A stretch of 64,000 nucleotides of DNA, taken from the NCBI RefSeq assembly GCF_002119525.1, contig NZ_CP017916.1:496001-560000 (forward strand). Reading direction: 5' to 3'. This stretch comes from Vibrio syngnathi. Its GTDB lineage: Bacteria > Pseudomonadota > Gammaproteobacteria > Enterobacterales > Vibrionaceae. The notes beneath the pieces were generated by a model. That model had not been told where the DNA came from and ran no database searches. It worked only from the letters and a program-made list of their open reading frames with translations. Positions 12,296-21,655 of the stretch are shown piece after piece. Made by a program: the position numbers and the translations under genes. The first letter of the stretch is position 1, and each line of letters starts with the position of its first letter.

Positions 12296-12922
12296 GTGAG
12301 TAATCCACAAGCCGAGCGCTTAGTTACTTTTCTGATAGAAAATGGTATTCAGGACCAAAAGGTTCTTGATGCTATTTACCAACTACCGAGAGAGAGCTTT
12401 TTATCACAGGCGATGCATCACCAAGCCTATGATAATAATGCGCTGCCTATCGGACAGGGGCAGACAATATCTCAGCCTTACATTGTTGCTAAAATGACTG
12501 AATTGCTTGAGTTACAACAAGACAGTCGCGTTTTGGAGATCGGAACGGGTTCTGGTTACCAAACGGCTGTATTGGCTCAGCTGGTTGATCACGTGTATTC
12601 GGTTGAAAGAATAAAGTCGCTGCAGTGGGATGCTAAGCGTAGGTTGAAGCAACTCGATTTTTACAACATCTCAACCAAGCACGGTGATGGTTGGCAAGGT
12701 TGGTCTTCTAAGGCGCCTTTTGACGCGATTATCGTCACCGCTGCTGCAGAGTCGATCCCTCAAGCGCTTTTGCAGCAGTTGAAAGATGGCGGTCGCTTAT
12801 TAATTCCTGTTGGGGAAGACGAACAACAACTGTTGAAGATTGTTCGCCACGGCGATGAGTTCTTATCGAATGTTATCGAGATGGTGCGATTTGTACCTCT
12901 TGTACCTGGTGAGTTAGCTTAA
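12296..12922 (+). CDS. pcm: Protein-L-isoaspartate O-methyltransferase
   Basis: Repairs damaged aspartyl and asparaginyl residues by methylating L-isoaspartate. The SAM motif [18 protein letters not shown] is at about 80-97, preceded by [15 protein letters not shown], the substrate-side motif, and followed by VERIKSL and [13 protein letters not shown] start directly after the surE TAA. 208 aa is the normal length. Confidence 0.96.
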   Translation: MSNPQAERLVTFLIENGIQDQKVLDAIYQLPRESFLSQAMHHQAYDNNALPIGQGQTISQPYIVAKMTELLELQQDSRVLEIGTGSGYQTAVLAQLVDHVYSVERIKSLQWDAKRRLKQLDFYNISTKHGDGWQGWSSKAPFDAIIVTAAAESIPQALLQQLKDGGRLLIPVGEDEQQLLKIVRHGDEFLSNVIEMVRFVPLVPGELA

Positions 12923-12957
12923 TAAAAATATTAATGGTGTAGGTGGATAGAAAGTCG

Positions 12958-13872
12958 ATGCGTTCGAAGGTTTTTAAAGGAAGTTCTCTACTGCTTAGCT
13001 GTGCACTTGTTGGGTGTGCTGCGAATTCGCCTGCGCCAGTTTCAAGCTTAAACAAGAATTACTCATCGATTGATCGTGGTAGTTATCGCGGTAGTTACTA
13101 TGAAGTGAAAAAAGGCGATACCCTTTATTTTATTGCTTACGTAACAAATAAAGATGTTAAAGAACTGATTCGCTATAACAATCTGTCTGCACCTTATACC
13201 ATCCATCCAGGGCAGAGCCTTAAGTTATGGCGTCCTAGCTACAATGCACCAGCGTATGGTAAATCAACGGTAGCGGTTGCAGCCGTTGCTGCGCCAGTTG
13301 CCGCATCCACAACTTTGTTGGCCTCAAGCAAACCTAAAACAACACCTCAAAAGAGTAAAAACTCTAAACCTGCGCCCGCTCAAACAACCACCAAAGTGGC
13401 GAAAAAAGATCCACAAAAGAAGGTTGTACAATCCAAATCAAAGGAGTATGTTGGTTCTAAAGGTAAACAGAATGTTACACCGCCAACAAAACCAACGAGT
13501 AATAAAGTATCCAAATGGTTGTGGCCAACGAAAGGGAGAGTAATTAAGAATTTCTCTGTAGGCGAACAAGGAAATAAAGGCATAGACATAGCAGGACAGC
13601 GAGGTCAGCCAATAGTATCTACTGCAGGGGGAACGGTTGTTTATTCGGGTAATGCATTACGAGGCTACGGCAATCTAGTGATTGTGAAGCATAATGATAA
13701 TTACTTAAGTGCATACGCGCACAACGACCGACTATTAGTATCTGAAGGGCAAAGTGTGAAACCAGGGCAGAAGATTGCAACAATGGGAAGCTCTGGAGCC
13801 AGCAGTGTTAGGCTGCACTTTGAGATTCGTTACCAAGGTAAATCAGTTAATCCAAAACGGTATTTACCTTAA
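12958..13872 (+). CDS. nlpD: Murein hydrolase activator NlpD (LytM-domain lipoprotein)
   Basis: Outer-membrane lipoprotein that activates the AmiC amidase during septum splitting. Signal peptide with lipobox LVGC near residue 20; LysM domain around 45-90 (YEVKKGDTLYFIAY ... IHPGQSLKL); a Lys/Thr/Pro-rich linker; a C-terminal LytM/M23 domain. In that domain the first zinc histidine is replaced (NKGIDIAG), as in E. coli NlpD, so it is an activator and not a protease. ATG 12958 has AGGTGG upstream; the GTG at 12943 is the alternative. In this family the nlpD coding region usually carries the main rpoS promoter. Confidence 0.93.
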   Translation: MRSKVFKGSSLLLSCALVGCAANSPAPVSSLNKNYSSIDRGSYRGSYYEVKKGDTLYFIAYVTNKDVKELIRYNNLSAPYTIHPGQSLKLWRPSYNAPAYGKSTVAVAAVAAPVAASTTLLASSKPKTTPQKSKNSKPAPAQTTTKVAKKDPQKKVVQSKSKEYVGSKGKQNVTPPTKPTSNKVSKWLWPTKGRVIKNFSVGEQGNKGIDIAGQRGQPIVSTAGGTVVYSGNALRGYGNLVIVKHNDNYLSAYAHNDRLLVSEGQSVKPGQKIATMGSSGASSVRLHFEIRYQGKSVNPKRYLP

Positions 13873-13970
13873 ATACAATATGCAAAAATCACGTATTGTA
13901 TGGAGTGACATAGTCATTTAGCGACATATGAAGTTGTAATGTCATGCTAATTTCGCCAGGGGGAGGCGTT

Positions 13971-14951
13971 ATGAGTATAAGCAATGCAGTAACCAAAGAA
14001 GAGTTCGATCTTAACCAAGCAACCACGGAACCGGAAGCTCTTGGAAAAGCAAAACGAACAGTCACTAAGAAAACCGAAGCGAAAGAAGAGACTGAAGTTA
14101 CGTCTAAAAGCTTAGATGCGACTCAACTCTACTTAGGCGAAATTGGTTTCTCACCACTATTAACCGCTGAAGAAGAAGTGCTTTATGCACGTCGAGCTCT
14201 ACGCGGTGATGAAGCAGCACGCAAACGCATGATCGAAAGTAACCTGCGTTTGGTGGTAAAAATTTCTCGTCGTTATAGCAACCGTGGTCTTGCACTTCTC
14301 GATCTAATTGAAGAAGGCAACCTAGGTTTGATCCGCGCCGTAGAGAAATTTGACCCAGAGCGTGGCTTCCGCTTCTCAACTTACGCGACATGGTGGATTC
14401 GTCAAACCATTGAACGTGCGCTAATGAATCAGACTCGCACTATCCGTTTGCCAATTCATGTTGTGAAAGAGCTGAATATCTACCTGCGTACGGCACGAGA
14501 GCTATCTCAAAAACTTGACCACGAACCAACGGCAGAAGAAATTGCTTCTAAGCTAGATAAGCCAGTCGGTGATGTGAGTAAGATGCTTCGTCTGAACGAA
14601 AGAGTAAGCTCCGTTGATACACCTATCGGTGGTGACGGTGAGAAAGCGCTACTGGATATAATTCCTGACATCAACAACTCAGACCCTGAGGTTTCAACTC
14701 AAGATAGCGATATCAAGAACTCGTTGATTTTCTGGCTTGATGAGCTGAATCCTAAGCAGAAAGAGGTGCTTGCGCGTCGCTTTGGATTACTTGGCTATGA
14801 ACCGTCAACATTAGAAGAAGTAGGTCGTGAAATCAGCCTGACTCGTGAACGTGTTCGTCAAATCCAAGTTGAAGGTCTTCGCCGTCTACGTGAGATTCTA
14901 ATCAAGCAAGGCTTGAACATGGAAAATCTGTTCAACGTAGAAAATGACTAA
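13971..14951 (+). CDS. rpoS: RNA polymerase sigma factor RpoS
   Basis: Stationary-phase and general-stress sigma factor. All sigma-70 regions are seen: 1.2 ([20 protein letters not shown]), 2 ([34 protein letters not shown] with [15 protein letters not shown]), 3, and 4 with the helix-turn-helix [27 protein letters not shown] at 13958-13965 places the ATG at 13971, giving 326 aa. A terminator follows at 14988. Confidence 0.97.
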   Translation: MSISNAVTKEEFDLNQATTEPEALGKAKRTVTKKTEAKEETEVTSKSLDATQLYLGEIGFSPLLTAEEEVLYARRALRGDEAARKRMIESNLRLVVKISRRYSNRGLALLDLIEEGNLGLIRAVEKFDPERGFRFSTYATWWIRQTIERALMNQTRTIRLPIHVVKELNIYLRTARELSQKLDHEPTAEEIASKLDKPVGDVSKMLRLNERVSSVDTPIGGDGEKALLDIIPDINNSDPEVSTQDSDIKNSLIFWLDELNPKQKEVLARRFGLLGYEPSTLEEVGREISLTRERVRQIQVEGLRRLREILIKQGLNMENLFNVEND

Positions 14952-14987
14952 ATGAACTGATGATGTTTCTTTGAATAGAAGACAAAT

Positions 14988-15018
14988 AAAAACGCTGACT
15001 TTAAGTCAGCGTTTTTTT
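14988..15018. terminator. Bidirectional terminator between rpoS and mutS
   Basis: Stem AACGCTGACTT / AAGTCAGCGTT flanked by A-run on the left and seven T on the right; it can serve rpoS (rightward) and mutS (leftward). Confidence 0.9.
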
Positions 15019-15095
15019 GTTTGTGGCTTTTGTATTTGATGCTGCCTACTCAAACGACAGTACAAAGCGACAATAACAAGCTATTTGGAAAAAGA

Positions 15096-17657
15096 CTAAA
15101 GCAACTTCTTCAAGCGGTAGAGCTCTTCTAACGCTTGGCGAGGAGTCAGATCATCAGGATCAACATTCGCTAGCGCTTGTTCTACTTCACTTGGTTCAGG
15201 TATCAGGCTCAGTTGGTTGGCGATATCAACGCCACTTGGCTTCGATGTTGGCGACTCCATACTTAATGCTTCTAGTTGAGTCAGCTTCGCGCGAGCATTC
15301 TTGATTACCGCTTTCGGTACACCAGCCAATCCAGCTACCGCTAGGCCGTAAGATTTACTTGCTGCGCCTTCTTGAACCGCGTGCATAAAGGCAATGCTGT
15401 CGCCATGCTCAACCGCATCTAGGTGTACGTTTGCTAAAGTTGGTAGTTGGTTCGGTAGCTCAGTTAGCTCAAAATAGTGCGTCGCAAACAGTGTCATCGC
15501 ATTGATTTGATTGGCTAGCCATTCTGCACTTGCCCAAGCCAGTGACAGACCATCGTAAGTACTAGTACCACGACCAATTTCATCCATTAACACAAGGCTA
15601 TTTGGTGTTGCGTTGTGCAGAATATTCGCGGTTTCTGTCATCTCAACCATGAAGGTTGAACGACCCGAAGCCAAATCATCGGATGCGCCAATACGCGTAA
15701 AGATACGGTCGATAGAACCAATCGTCGCGCTTTCTGCTGGAACATAACAACCAATATGAGCCATCAGCGCAATGAGTGCAGTTTGGCGCATGTAGGTTGA
15801 TTTACCACCCATGTTTGGACCTGTGATGATAAGCATCTTACGTTGATCATTGAGGTCGATAGGGTTAGCAATAAAGGGTTCGTCCATTACTTGTTCTACC
15901 ACAGGGTGACGACCTGCCTGAATTTGTACGCCAGCAGACTCTGTCATGGTTGGACGACAGTAATCAAGGGTATCTGCACGCTCAGCCAAGTTTTGTAGAA
16001 CATCAAGTTGAGACACTGAAGAGGCGATGTTTTGTAGGCGCTCTAAGTGCGGCAGTAGCAAGTCAAATAACTCTTCCCAAAGCTGCTTCTCGATAGCTAG
16101 GGCTTTCGATTTAGAGCTAAGCACTTTGTCTTCGTGCTCTTTTAGCTCAGGAATGATGTAACGCTCTGCATTTTTCAGCGTTTGACGGCGAACATAGTGT
16201 GGTGGCACAAGGTGGCTTTGTCCGCGGCTTACTTGAATGAAGAAACCGTGTACGTTGTTGTAGCCAACTTTAAGCGTGTCGATACCGTGACGTTCACGCT
16301 CTTCTTGCTCAAGTTTATCAAGAAATTCGGTTGCACCAGCGGCAAGGTCGCGCCATTCGTCGAGTTCTGCGTTGTAGCCTTCTGCTATCACACCACCATC
16401 ACGAATCACTACGGGCGGGTTCTCTTTGATCGCTCGCTCAAGTAGTTCAGATACTTCATCCACAGGAGAAGCATATTGAGCAAGCTGAGTTAGGTATGGG
16501 TGCTTAAGTTGCGTCAGCGTTTCGGCAAGTTCAGGCAAATATTCCATAGCTTGGCGAAGTCGTGCCATATCGCGAGGACGAGCAGAGCGAAGAGCTAAAC
16601 GCGCTAAGATACGTTCGATATCACCGATCTGTTTCAGCGTTGGTTGTAACTCTGTGAACAGAGCCAAATCTTTCATCTCGCCAATCGCATCTAGGCGCTG
16701 ATCGAGTGCAGAGATATTGCGCATTGGTTGATGTAACCAACGCTTAAGCATACGGCTACCCATTGCTGTCGCAGTGTGATCAAGTACTTCTGCTAGGGTG
16801 TTGTCTGTGCCGCCACTAAGATTTTGGGTGATCTCTAGATTGCGTCGAGTCGCAGCATCGAGGATCACTGAGTGATCTTGTTTATCCATCGTCAGTGAAC
16901 GGATATGTGGAAGGGCAGTTCGCTGGGTATCTTTCACGTATTGGATCAAACAACCAGCCGCACATAAGCCTAGTTTCGCGCTTTCTACGCCAAAGCCAAC
17001 TAGGTCACGAGTACCAAACTGCTTATTCAATTGCTGCTTAGCGGTATCTAATTCAAATTCCCACACAGGGCGACGGCGGTTGCCATTACGACTTGCCATC
17101 AAATTTACGGGTTCGAAATCTTCAGGGAACAGCAGTTCACGTGGTGACGTTCTTTGTAGCTCTGCCGCCATCGCTTCTTCGGTTTCTGGTTCGCAAAGTT
17201 GGAATCGACCTGAGGTAATATCCAGTGTCGCGTAACCAAACTTACCGTTGTGATGGTAAATGGCTGCAATCAGGTTATCAACACGCTCAGAAAGCAATGC
17301 TTCATCCGTTACGGTACCAGGCGTTACGATGCGTACAACAGCACGTTCAACCGGGCCTTTTGAAGTCGCTGGATTACCAATCTGTTCACAAATAGCTACG
17401 GATTCACCAAGTTGCACTAACTTCGCAAGGTATCCTTCAACGGCATGGTACGGAACACCCGCCATAGGAATAGGCTCACCATTTGAAGAGCCACGCTTGG
17501 TCAGTGAAATATCGAGGAGTTGAGAGGCTTTTTTAGCATCATCGTAGAAAAGCTCGTAGAAATCGCCCATGCGGTAGAACAACAGAATTTCTGGGTTTTC
17601 TGCTTTTAGCTTTAGGTACTGCTGCATCATGGGAGTATGTTTTTGATCGGCTTTCAC
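15096..17657 (-). CDS. mutS: DNA mismatch repair protein MutS
   Basis: Recognises mismatches and starts methyl-directed repair with MutL. The mismatch-wedge motif [11 protein letters not shown] is near residue 33-43; the ATPase Walker [14 protein letters not shown], the [12 protein letters not shown]alker B/D-loop and the ATHYFELT segment follow in domain V; a helix-turn-helix and a short C-terminal tail finish it. A GTG at 17657 gives 853 aa, exactly E. coli length, and starts just before HTPMMQQYL; an upstream in-frame ATG at 17729 would add 24 residues with no family counterpart. Convergent with rpoS, divergent from pncC. Confidence 0.96.
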   Translation of the reverse strand: MKADQKHTPMMQQYLKLKAENPEILLFYRMGDFYELFYDDAKKASQLLDISLTKRGSSNGEPIPMAGVPYHAVEGYLAKLVQLGESVAICEQIGNPATSKGPVERAVVRIVTPGTVTDEALLSERVDNLIAAIYHHNGKFGYATLDITSGRFQLCEPETEEAMAAELQRTSPRELLFPEDFEPVNLMASRNGNRRRPVWEFELDTAKQQLNKQFGTRDLVGFGVESAKLGLCAAGCLIQYVKDTQRTALPHIRSLTMDKQDHSVILDAATRRNLEITQNLSGGTDNTLAEVLDHTATAMGSRMLKRWLHQPMRNISALDQRLDAIGEMKDLALFTELQPTLKQIGDIERILARLALRSARPRDMARLRQAMEYLPELAETLTQLKHPYLTQLAQYASPVDEVSELLERAIKENPPVVIRDGGVIAEGYNAELDEWRDLAAGATEFLDKLEQEERERHGIDTLKVGYNNVHGFFIQVSRGQSHLVPPHYVRRQTLKNAERYIIPELKEHEDKVLSSKSKALAIEKQLWEELFDLLLPHLERLQNIASSVSQLDVLQNLAERADTLDYCRPTMTESAGVQIQAGRHPVVEQVMDEPFIANPIDLNDQRKMLIITGPNMGGKSTYMRQTALIALMAHIGCYVPAESATIGSIDRIFTRIGASDDLASGRSTFMVEMTETANILHNATPNSLVLMDEIGRGTSTYDGLSLAWASAEWLANQINAMTLFATHYFELTELPNQLPTLANVHLDAVEHGDSIAFMHAVQEGAASKSYGLAVAGLAGVPKAVIKNARAKLTQLEALSMESPTSKPSGVDIANQLSLIPEPSEVEQALANVDPDDLTPRQALEELYRLKKLL

Positions 17658-17778
17658 AGTTAACTTCTTTCGTTTATTTCTATTGCGGCTTAGGATACGT
17701 GAAAGCGTTTCGTGCGAAAAGCGACACATGCGAAAAGATGCGAATCCGAATGATATGACAGTAAATAAAGGGAAGTTG

Positions 17779-18276
17779 ATGATGCAGATGACTCAAGATC
17801 TTAGTGAACAGCTTGGACACTTACTCGCTAAACACAAACACGTTTTAGTGACGGCTGAATCATGCACTGGCGGTGGTGTTGCTAGCGCAGTGACGGATAT
17901 CGCAGGGAGCTCTGGGTGGTTTGATCGCTCTTTTGTTACTTATAGTAATGAAGCGAAGCAAGAGATGATTGGTGTACAGCTTAAAACCTTAGTTGAGTTT
18001 GGTGCAGTGAGTGAGCCTGTAGTGATAGAAATGGCGAGCGGGGCATTGCAACATTCAAATGGGACTATCTCTGTATCGATCAGTGGCATTGCTGGCCCAG
18101 GTGGCGCGACCGAAGATAAACCCGTTGGTACAGTATGTTTCGCTTGGAAAGCACTAAATGGCTGGGATAAAGTAGAAACGCATCTATTTACAGGCGACAG
18201 ATCACAAGTACGCCAACAAGCCACGCACCATGCCCTGCAAGTTATTTATGATTACCTATCAATGGAAGGTAAGTAG
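17779..18276 (+). CDS. pncC: Nicotinamide-nucleotide amidase PncC (CinA C-terminal family)
   Basis: Deamidates NMN to nicotinic acid mononucleotide in pyridine nucleotide recycling. The single CinA-C domain shows [13 protein letters not shown] near the N-terminus, [16 protein letters not shown] in the middle, and [20 protein letters not shown] toward the end. AAGGGAAG upstream supports the ATG at 17779 (165 aa, the E. coli length). It precedes recA, as in E. coli and vibrios. Confidence 0.93.
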   Translation: MMQMTQDLSEQLGHLLAKHKHVLVTAESCTGGGVASAVTDIAGSSGWFDRSFVTYSNEAKQEMIGVQLKTLVEFGAVSEPVVIEMASGALQHSNGTISVSISGIAGPGGATEDKPVGTVCFAWKALNGWDKVETHLFTGDRSQVRQQATHHALQVIYDYLSMEGK

Positions 18277-18305
18277 CATTTGTACAAATTATTTTCATAC
18301 AGGTA

Positions 18306-18333
18306 TAGACACTGTATGAATAAACAGTATAAT
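18306..18333 (+). promoter_or_regulatory. recA promoter with overlapping LexA (SOS) box
   Basis: The SOS box is CTGT-ATGAATAA-ACAG (18312-18327), a perfect CTG-N10-CAG. It sits between a -35-like TAGACA (18306-18311) and a -10 TATAAT (18328-18333) spaced 16 bases, so LexA would block polymerase directly. Confidence 0.92.
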
Positions 18334-18415
18334 GAAAGCCAATTAGTCACCCCTATGTGGGTTAGAAATAGATTCTAGATCGCTTGTTAAGACAACCGAT
18401 TATGTGGAGATAGTA

Positions 18416-19456
18416 ATGGACGAGAATAAACAAAAAGCGTTAGCCGCAGCCCTTGGTCAGATTGAAAAGCAATTTGGTAAAGGTTCTATCATGCGTCTTG
18501 GTGATAACCGCACAATGGACGTAGAAACTATTTCTACAGGTTCTCTATCTCTAGATATCGCACTAGGTGCTGGTGGCCTACCTATGGGACGTATCGTAGA
18601 AGTTTACGGTCCAGAATCATCAGGTAAAACAACGCTAACGCTGGAGCTTATTGCTGCAGCACAGAGAGTGGGCAAAACGTGTGCATTCGTTGATGCGGAG
18701 CACGCACTAGACCCTATCTACGCTCAAAAGTTGGGTGTTGATATCGATGCTCTTCTTGTTTCTCAACCTGATACGGGTGAGCAAGCGCTTGAAATCTGTG
18801 ATGCACTGGCTCGTTCAGGTGCTATCGACGTACTTGTTATTGACTCAGTAGCAGCACTAACACCTAAAGCAGAAATCGAAGGCGAAATGGGCGACAGCCA
18901 CATGGGTCTTCAGGCTCGTATGCTTTCTCAAGCGATGCGTAAGCTGACTGGTAACCTCAAGCAGTCTAACTGTATGGCTATCTTCATTAACCAAATTCGT
19001 ATGAAAATTGGTGTGATGTTCGGTAACCCAGAAACAACAACCGGTGGTAACGCACTTAAGTTCTACGCATCTGTTCGTCTTGATATTCGCCGTACTGGCG
19101 CGATTAAAGATGGTGATGAAGTTGTTGGTAACGAAACTCGCATCAAGGTTGTTAAGAACAAGATTGCTGCACCATTCAAACAAGCTGAAACTCAAATCCT
19201 TTACGGCAAAGGCTTCAACCGCGAAGGTGAGCTTATCGACTTAGGTGTTAAGAATAAGCTAGTAGAAAAAGCAGGCGCTTGGTACAGCTACAAAGGCGAC
19301 AAGATCGGCCAAGGTAAAGCTAACGCTGGTAAATACCTACGTGAAAACCCAGAAGTTGCTCTAGAAATTGATACTAAACTTCGTGAGTTACTGCTAACTC
19401 CTGCTGTGCTTGAAGAGAAAGGTGCAGAGAAGGAAGAAGAAAACGAAGAGCTATAA
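18416..19456 (+). CDS. recA: Recombinase RecA
   Basis: Strand-exchange ATPase and co-protease for LexA cleavage. Walker A GPESSGKT is at 64-71; the DAEHALDP segment, the Walker [18 protein letters not shown] region and L2 loop [23 protein letters not shown] are intact; the C-terminus ends in the usual acidic tail. GGAG at 18405-18408 selects the ATG at 18416 (346 aa). A terminator follows at 19510, and no recX lies after it. Confidence 0.98.
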   Translation: MDENKQKALAAALGQIEKQFGKGSIMRLGDNRTMDVETISTGSLSLDIALGAGGLPMGRIVEVYGPESSGKTTLTLELIAAAQRVGKTCAFVDAEHALDPIYAQKLGVDIDALLVSQPDTGEQALEICDALARSGAIDVLVIDSVAALTPKAEIEGEMGDSHMGLQARMLSQAMRKLTGNLKQSNCMAIFINQIRMKIGVMFGNPETTTGGNALKFYASVRLDIRRTGAIKDGDEVVGNETRIKVVKNKIAAPFKQAETQILYGKGFNREGELIDLGVKNKLVEKAGAWYSYKGDKIGQGKANAGKYLRENPEVALEIDTKLRELLLTPAVLEEKGAEKEEENEEL

Positions 19457-19509
19457 GCTAACGTTTTGTTAAGTCATCTTCATAAGAATGTATGACTTTG
19501 AAAGATTTT

Positions 19510-19540
19510 AAAGCCTCGAAGTTTCGAGGCTTTATTGTTT
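19510..19540 (+). terminator. Rho-independent terminator of recA
   Basis: AAAGCCTCGAA / TTTCGAGGCTTT hairpin followed by ATTGTTTT. Confidence 0.88.
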
Positions 19541-19755
19541 TAGTCGTAAAAATGTAAGGTATTTGATTGTTTAGAGGAAAGTGACCGTAGGTGGCTGCTC
19601 TAGATTACTTATAGTTATGCACTTATAAGTCTATTCTTTATCAAATAACTAAAGAAACCCTTTAGGTTAAATAGATTTCCGTCAAAAGTTCTTTCCCCGA
19701 AAGGCCTATTACTAGACCTTTGTTCGTATCTGATTATTGAATTCGATCTGCTGAG

Positions 19756-20580
19756 TTAGTGCTTCTTAAGCTCGTCGAGTACCATAGCATTATGCTGTTC
19801 GTGAATCGTATTCACCCTAACGTGTTGGTGCTGATTAGGAGCCAGGCGTTCGTATTCTGTTAGGTAAATATCGCTGTGAATATGCTCTGCGATCATTTTT
19901 ACAATTAAGCGATTATTGGCATATAAACCTAAGGTTTCTTCACGGTGTGAGAACATGAGGGCGAGCTTCATATCGGCTACGCACATAAAGCGGTGTGAAG
20001 GGTATTCAGTTTCTTCATTTTCAGAACGCGAATGTAGTTCTATCTTTTCATGTGGGCTCGCCATTTTGTTGAATGAAAAGCCAATCACTCGTACGCCACG
20101 TTCCACGGCGTCGCATAATTCTTTGCCAAACAGCTCAAGGTTAAAATCGGTATTCAGATAAATTTCTAGATTTGCCTGATTAATGATTTCTTTGGCCTTT
20201 TGCAGTAAGTTGTCGAACCCCGATACGTTGTAAACGAACTCTTTTTCCTCTTTCAGCATCATCTTCGATAATTCTGATTTAAGGAAATTAATATTGGTGA
20301 CGGTCTTTTTTTCTATCTGGCTGAAAATCAAATCTGGTGATTTAGCTTCGTACTCTTTGGTGTCGCCATCAGACATGAAAATGTAGCCATTGGCATAAAG
20401 GTTATCGATAGACGAGTAAACAGAAGAGCGGGAGATAGAGATCTCTTTCGCGATTTTATATCCGCTGGATTGGCCATTTTTGAGTAAATTAATATAAACA
20501 AGCGCATCGGTTTTGGTAAACCCAAAATCCATTAATTTGGTGACTAGCTCTGACACGGGTTGTCCTCTGAAACTATTCAA
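19756..20580 (-). CDS. TrmB-family transcriptional regulator of the alpha-glucan locus
   Basis: The N-terminal 85 residues are a TrmB-type winged helix (LMDFGFTKTDALVYINLLKN, then GYKIAKEISISRSSVYSSIDNLYANGYI), followed by a short coiled region and a C-terminal effector domain. TrmB proteins are best known from Archaea, where they sense maltose, trehalose or maltodextrin and control sugar ABC transporters. It is the last gene of the leftward glucan operon, so an effect on that operon is a reasonable inference. The start is a TTG at 20580 preceded by AAGGAG at a 6-base spacing. The exact effector and sites are unknown. Confidence 0.82.
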   Translation of the reverse strand: MNSFRGQPVSELVTKLMDFGFTKTDALVYINLLKNGQSSGYKIAKEISISRSSVYSSIDNLYANGYIFMSDGDTKEYEAKSPDLIFSQIEKKTVTNINFLKSELSKMMLKEEKEFVYNVSGFDNLLQKAKEIINQANLEIYLNTDFNLELFGKELCDAVERGVRVIGFSFNKMASPHEKIELHSRSENEETEYPSHRFMCVADMKLALMFSHREETLGLYANNRLIVKMIAEHIHSDIYLTEYERLAPNQHQHVRVNTIHEQHNAMVLDELKKH

Positions 20581-20610
20581 TATCTTCTCCTTCTAAGGTT
20601 ACCATTCTTG

Positions 20611-21630
20611 TCACGACGAGCGTAAATGATTGTTGTGATTTTTTTCAGCGATGAGAAACGCTCCGCGAGCAAAGGTGAATTCATCTTGTTTTGGGTGAAT
20701 AATCACTGGAATTTCATTAACGTGAATGTAGCGAGACAATGCGACTTTTAAATCTGCCGTTAATGTAGGATAGGTCGTTGCTTCGCCTGATAATACGAGT
20801 CGTGTGGGCTGTAATTGCTGAATGGGATTAACTAAACTGCGCGCCAATTGGTCGATATAAGTACGATAGATGCGCGATGCATGCGGTTCACTTTGGTCTA
20901 CGCCTGAAAAAATTTGCGTTAAAGTTTGGTCTTTTAGCACGACTTGATGATATTGCCGCTCAATACTTGGTGCGGATAAAAACTGTTCAATGCAGGCCTC
21001 ATTGCCACAGCGACATATAGGAGTTAAACCATCAACGAGCCATTGAAAATTTGGTAACGTTGAATGTGCCCAATGTGAGCTTAACGGGTGGTGTTCTTGC
21101 TCGTTATTTTTGTAAAAACTCATACCACAACCATCGCCCAAAAATACACTGAGTGTGGCCTCTTTGTGTAAACCTCTAGCCCTCTTATCTAGACTTGAAT
21201 CTGCCGAGAGTGGTTGTTCAATTAAGTCAGCGTTCGTCGTTGCGTTACTAATCGCGTCGCACGCAATAGCCGCACTGTGTGAATGCATCACAAGCGAGCA
21301 ATCGACCTTGAAGTGCTGAATCAGGTTCATTGGTAATTGGGCGAGTTCTGGCGAGTGAGTTTGACTTTGCTTTGTCAGATTATTTACTGACTGGCGATGA
21401 GATGAAAAAAACTCGGATGTGCTTATGCCTATCGCGGCGATACTTCCATAGCGGTAGCTGACGCTTGATATTCTGGTTATCAAATGTTGGGCCAAGTGGG
21501 CAAGGTCGCCAGGAATGCGCTGCACCATTCTATACACCTCTTGTCCGTTAGAAGTGCTGGCGACCGAGTAAATAGAGTGGGAATCAATCGCGATTCCCAT
21601 TACTATATTTGGTTCTGCTTTAATGAGCAT
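20611..21630 (-). CDS. ROK-family protein with altered catalytic motifs
   Basis: The ROK zinc motif is clear: CRCGNEACIEQFLS (Cys206, 208, 213) with an upstream His186. The rest has drifted: the N-terminal phosphate loop, normally DIGGT-like, reads GIAIDSHSI, the GTGIGG-like loop reads LGDGCGM, and the segment where ROK kinases carry the catalytic Asp (usually NDANAA) reads VMHSHSAAI. No helix-turn-helix precedes the domain. It may be a non-catalytic sugar sensor or a partner of the adjacent TrmB protein instead of a hexokinase. ATG 21630 is chosen (339 aa); a TTG at 21672 would overlap the preceding gene by 17 bases. Confidence 0.72.
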   Translation of the reverse strand: MLIKAEPNIVMGIAIDSHSIYSVASTSNGQEVYRMVQRIPGDLAHLAQHLITRISSVSYRYGSIAAIGISTSEFFSSHRQSVNNLTKQSQTHSPELAQLPMNLIQHFKVDCSLVMHSHSAAIACDAISNATTNADLIEQPLSADSSLDKRARGLHKEATLSVFLGDGCGMSFYKNNEQEHHPLSSHWAHSTLPNFQWLVDGLTPICRCGNEACIEQFLSAPSIERQYHQVVLKDQTLTQIFSGVDQSEPHASRIYRTYIDQLARSLVNPIQQLQPTRLVLSGEATTYPTLTADLKVALSRYIHVNEIPVIIHPKQDEFTFARGAFLIAEKNHNNHLRSS

Positions 21631-21655
21631 GATTTGATTAATGACACACTTGGAT

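Noticed and set aside
12943..13872. NlpD as an active M23 endopeptidase
   Set aside because: The first zinc histidine of the LytM domain is replaced, as in E. coli NlpD, which acts as an amidase activator.
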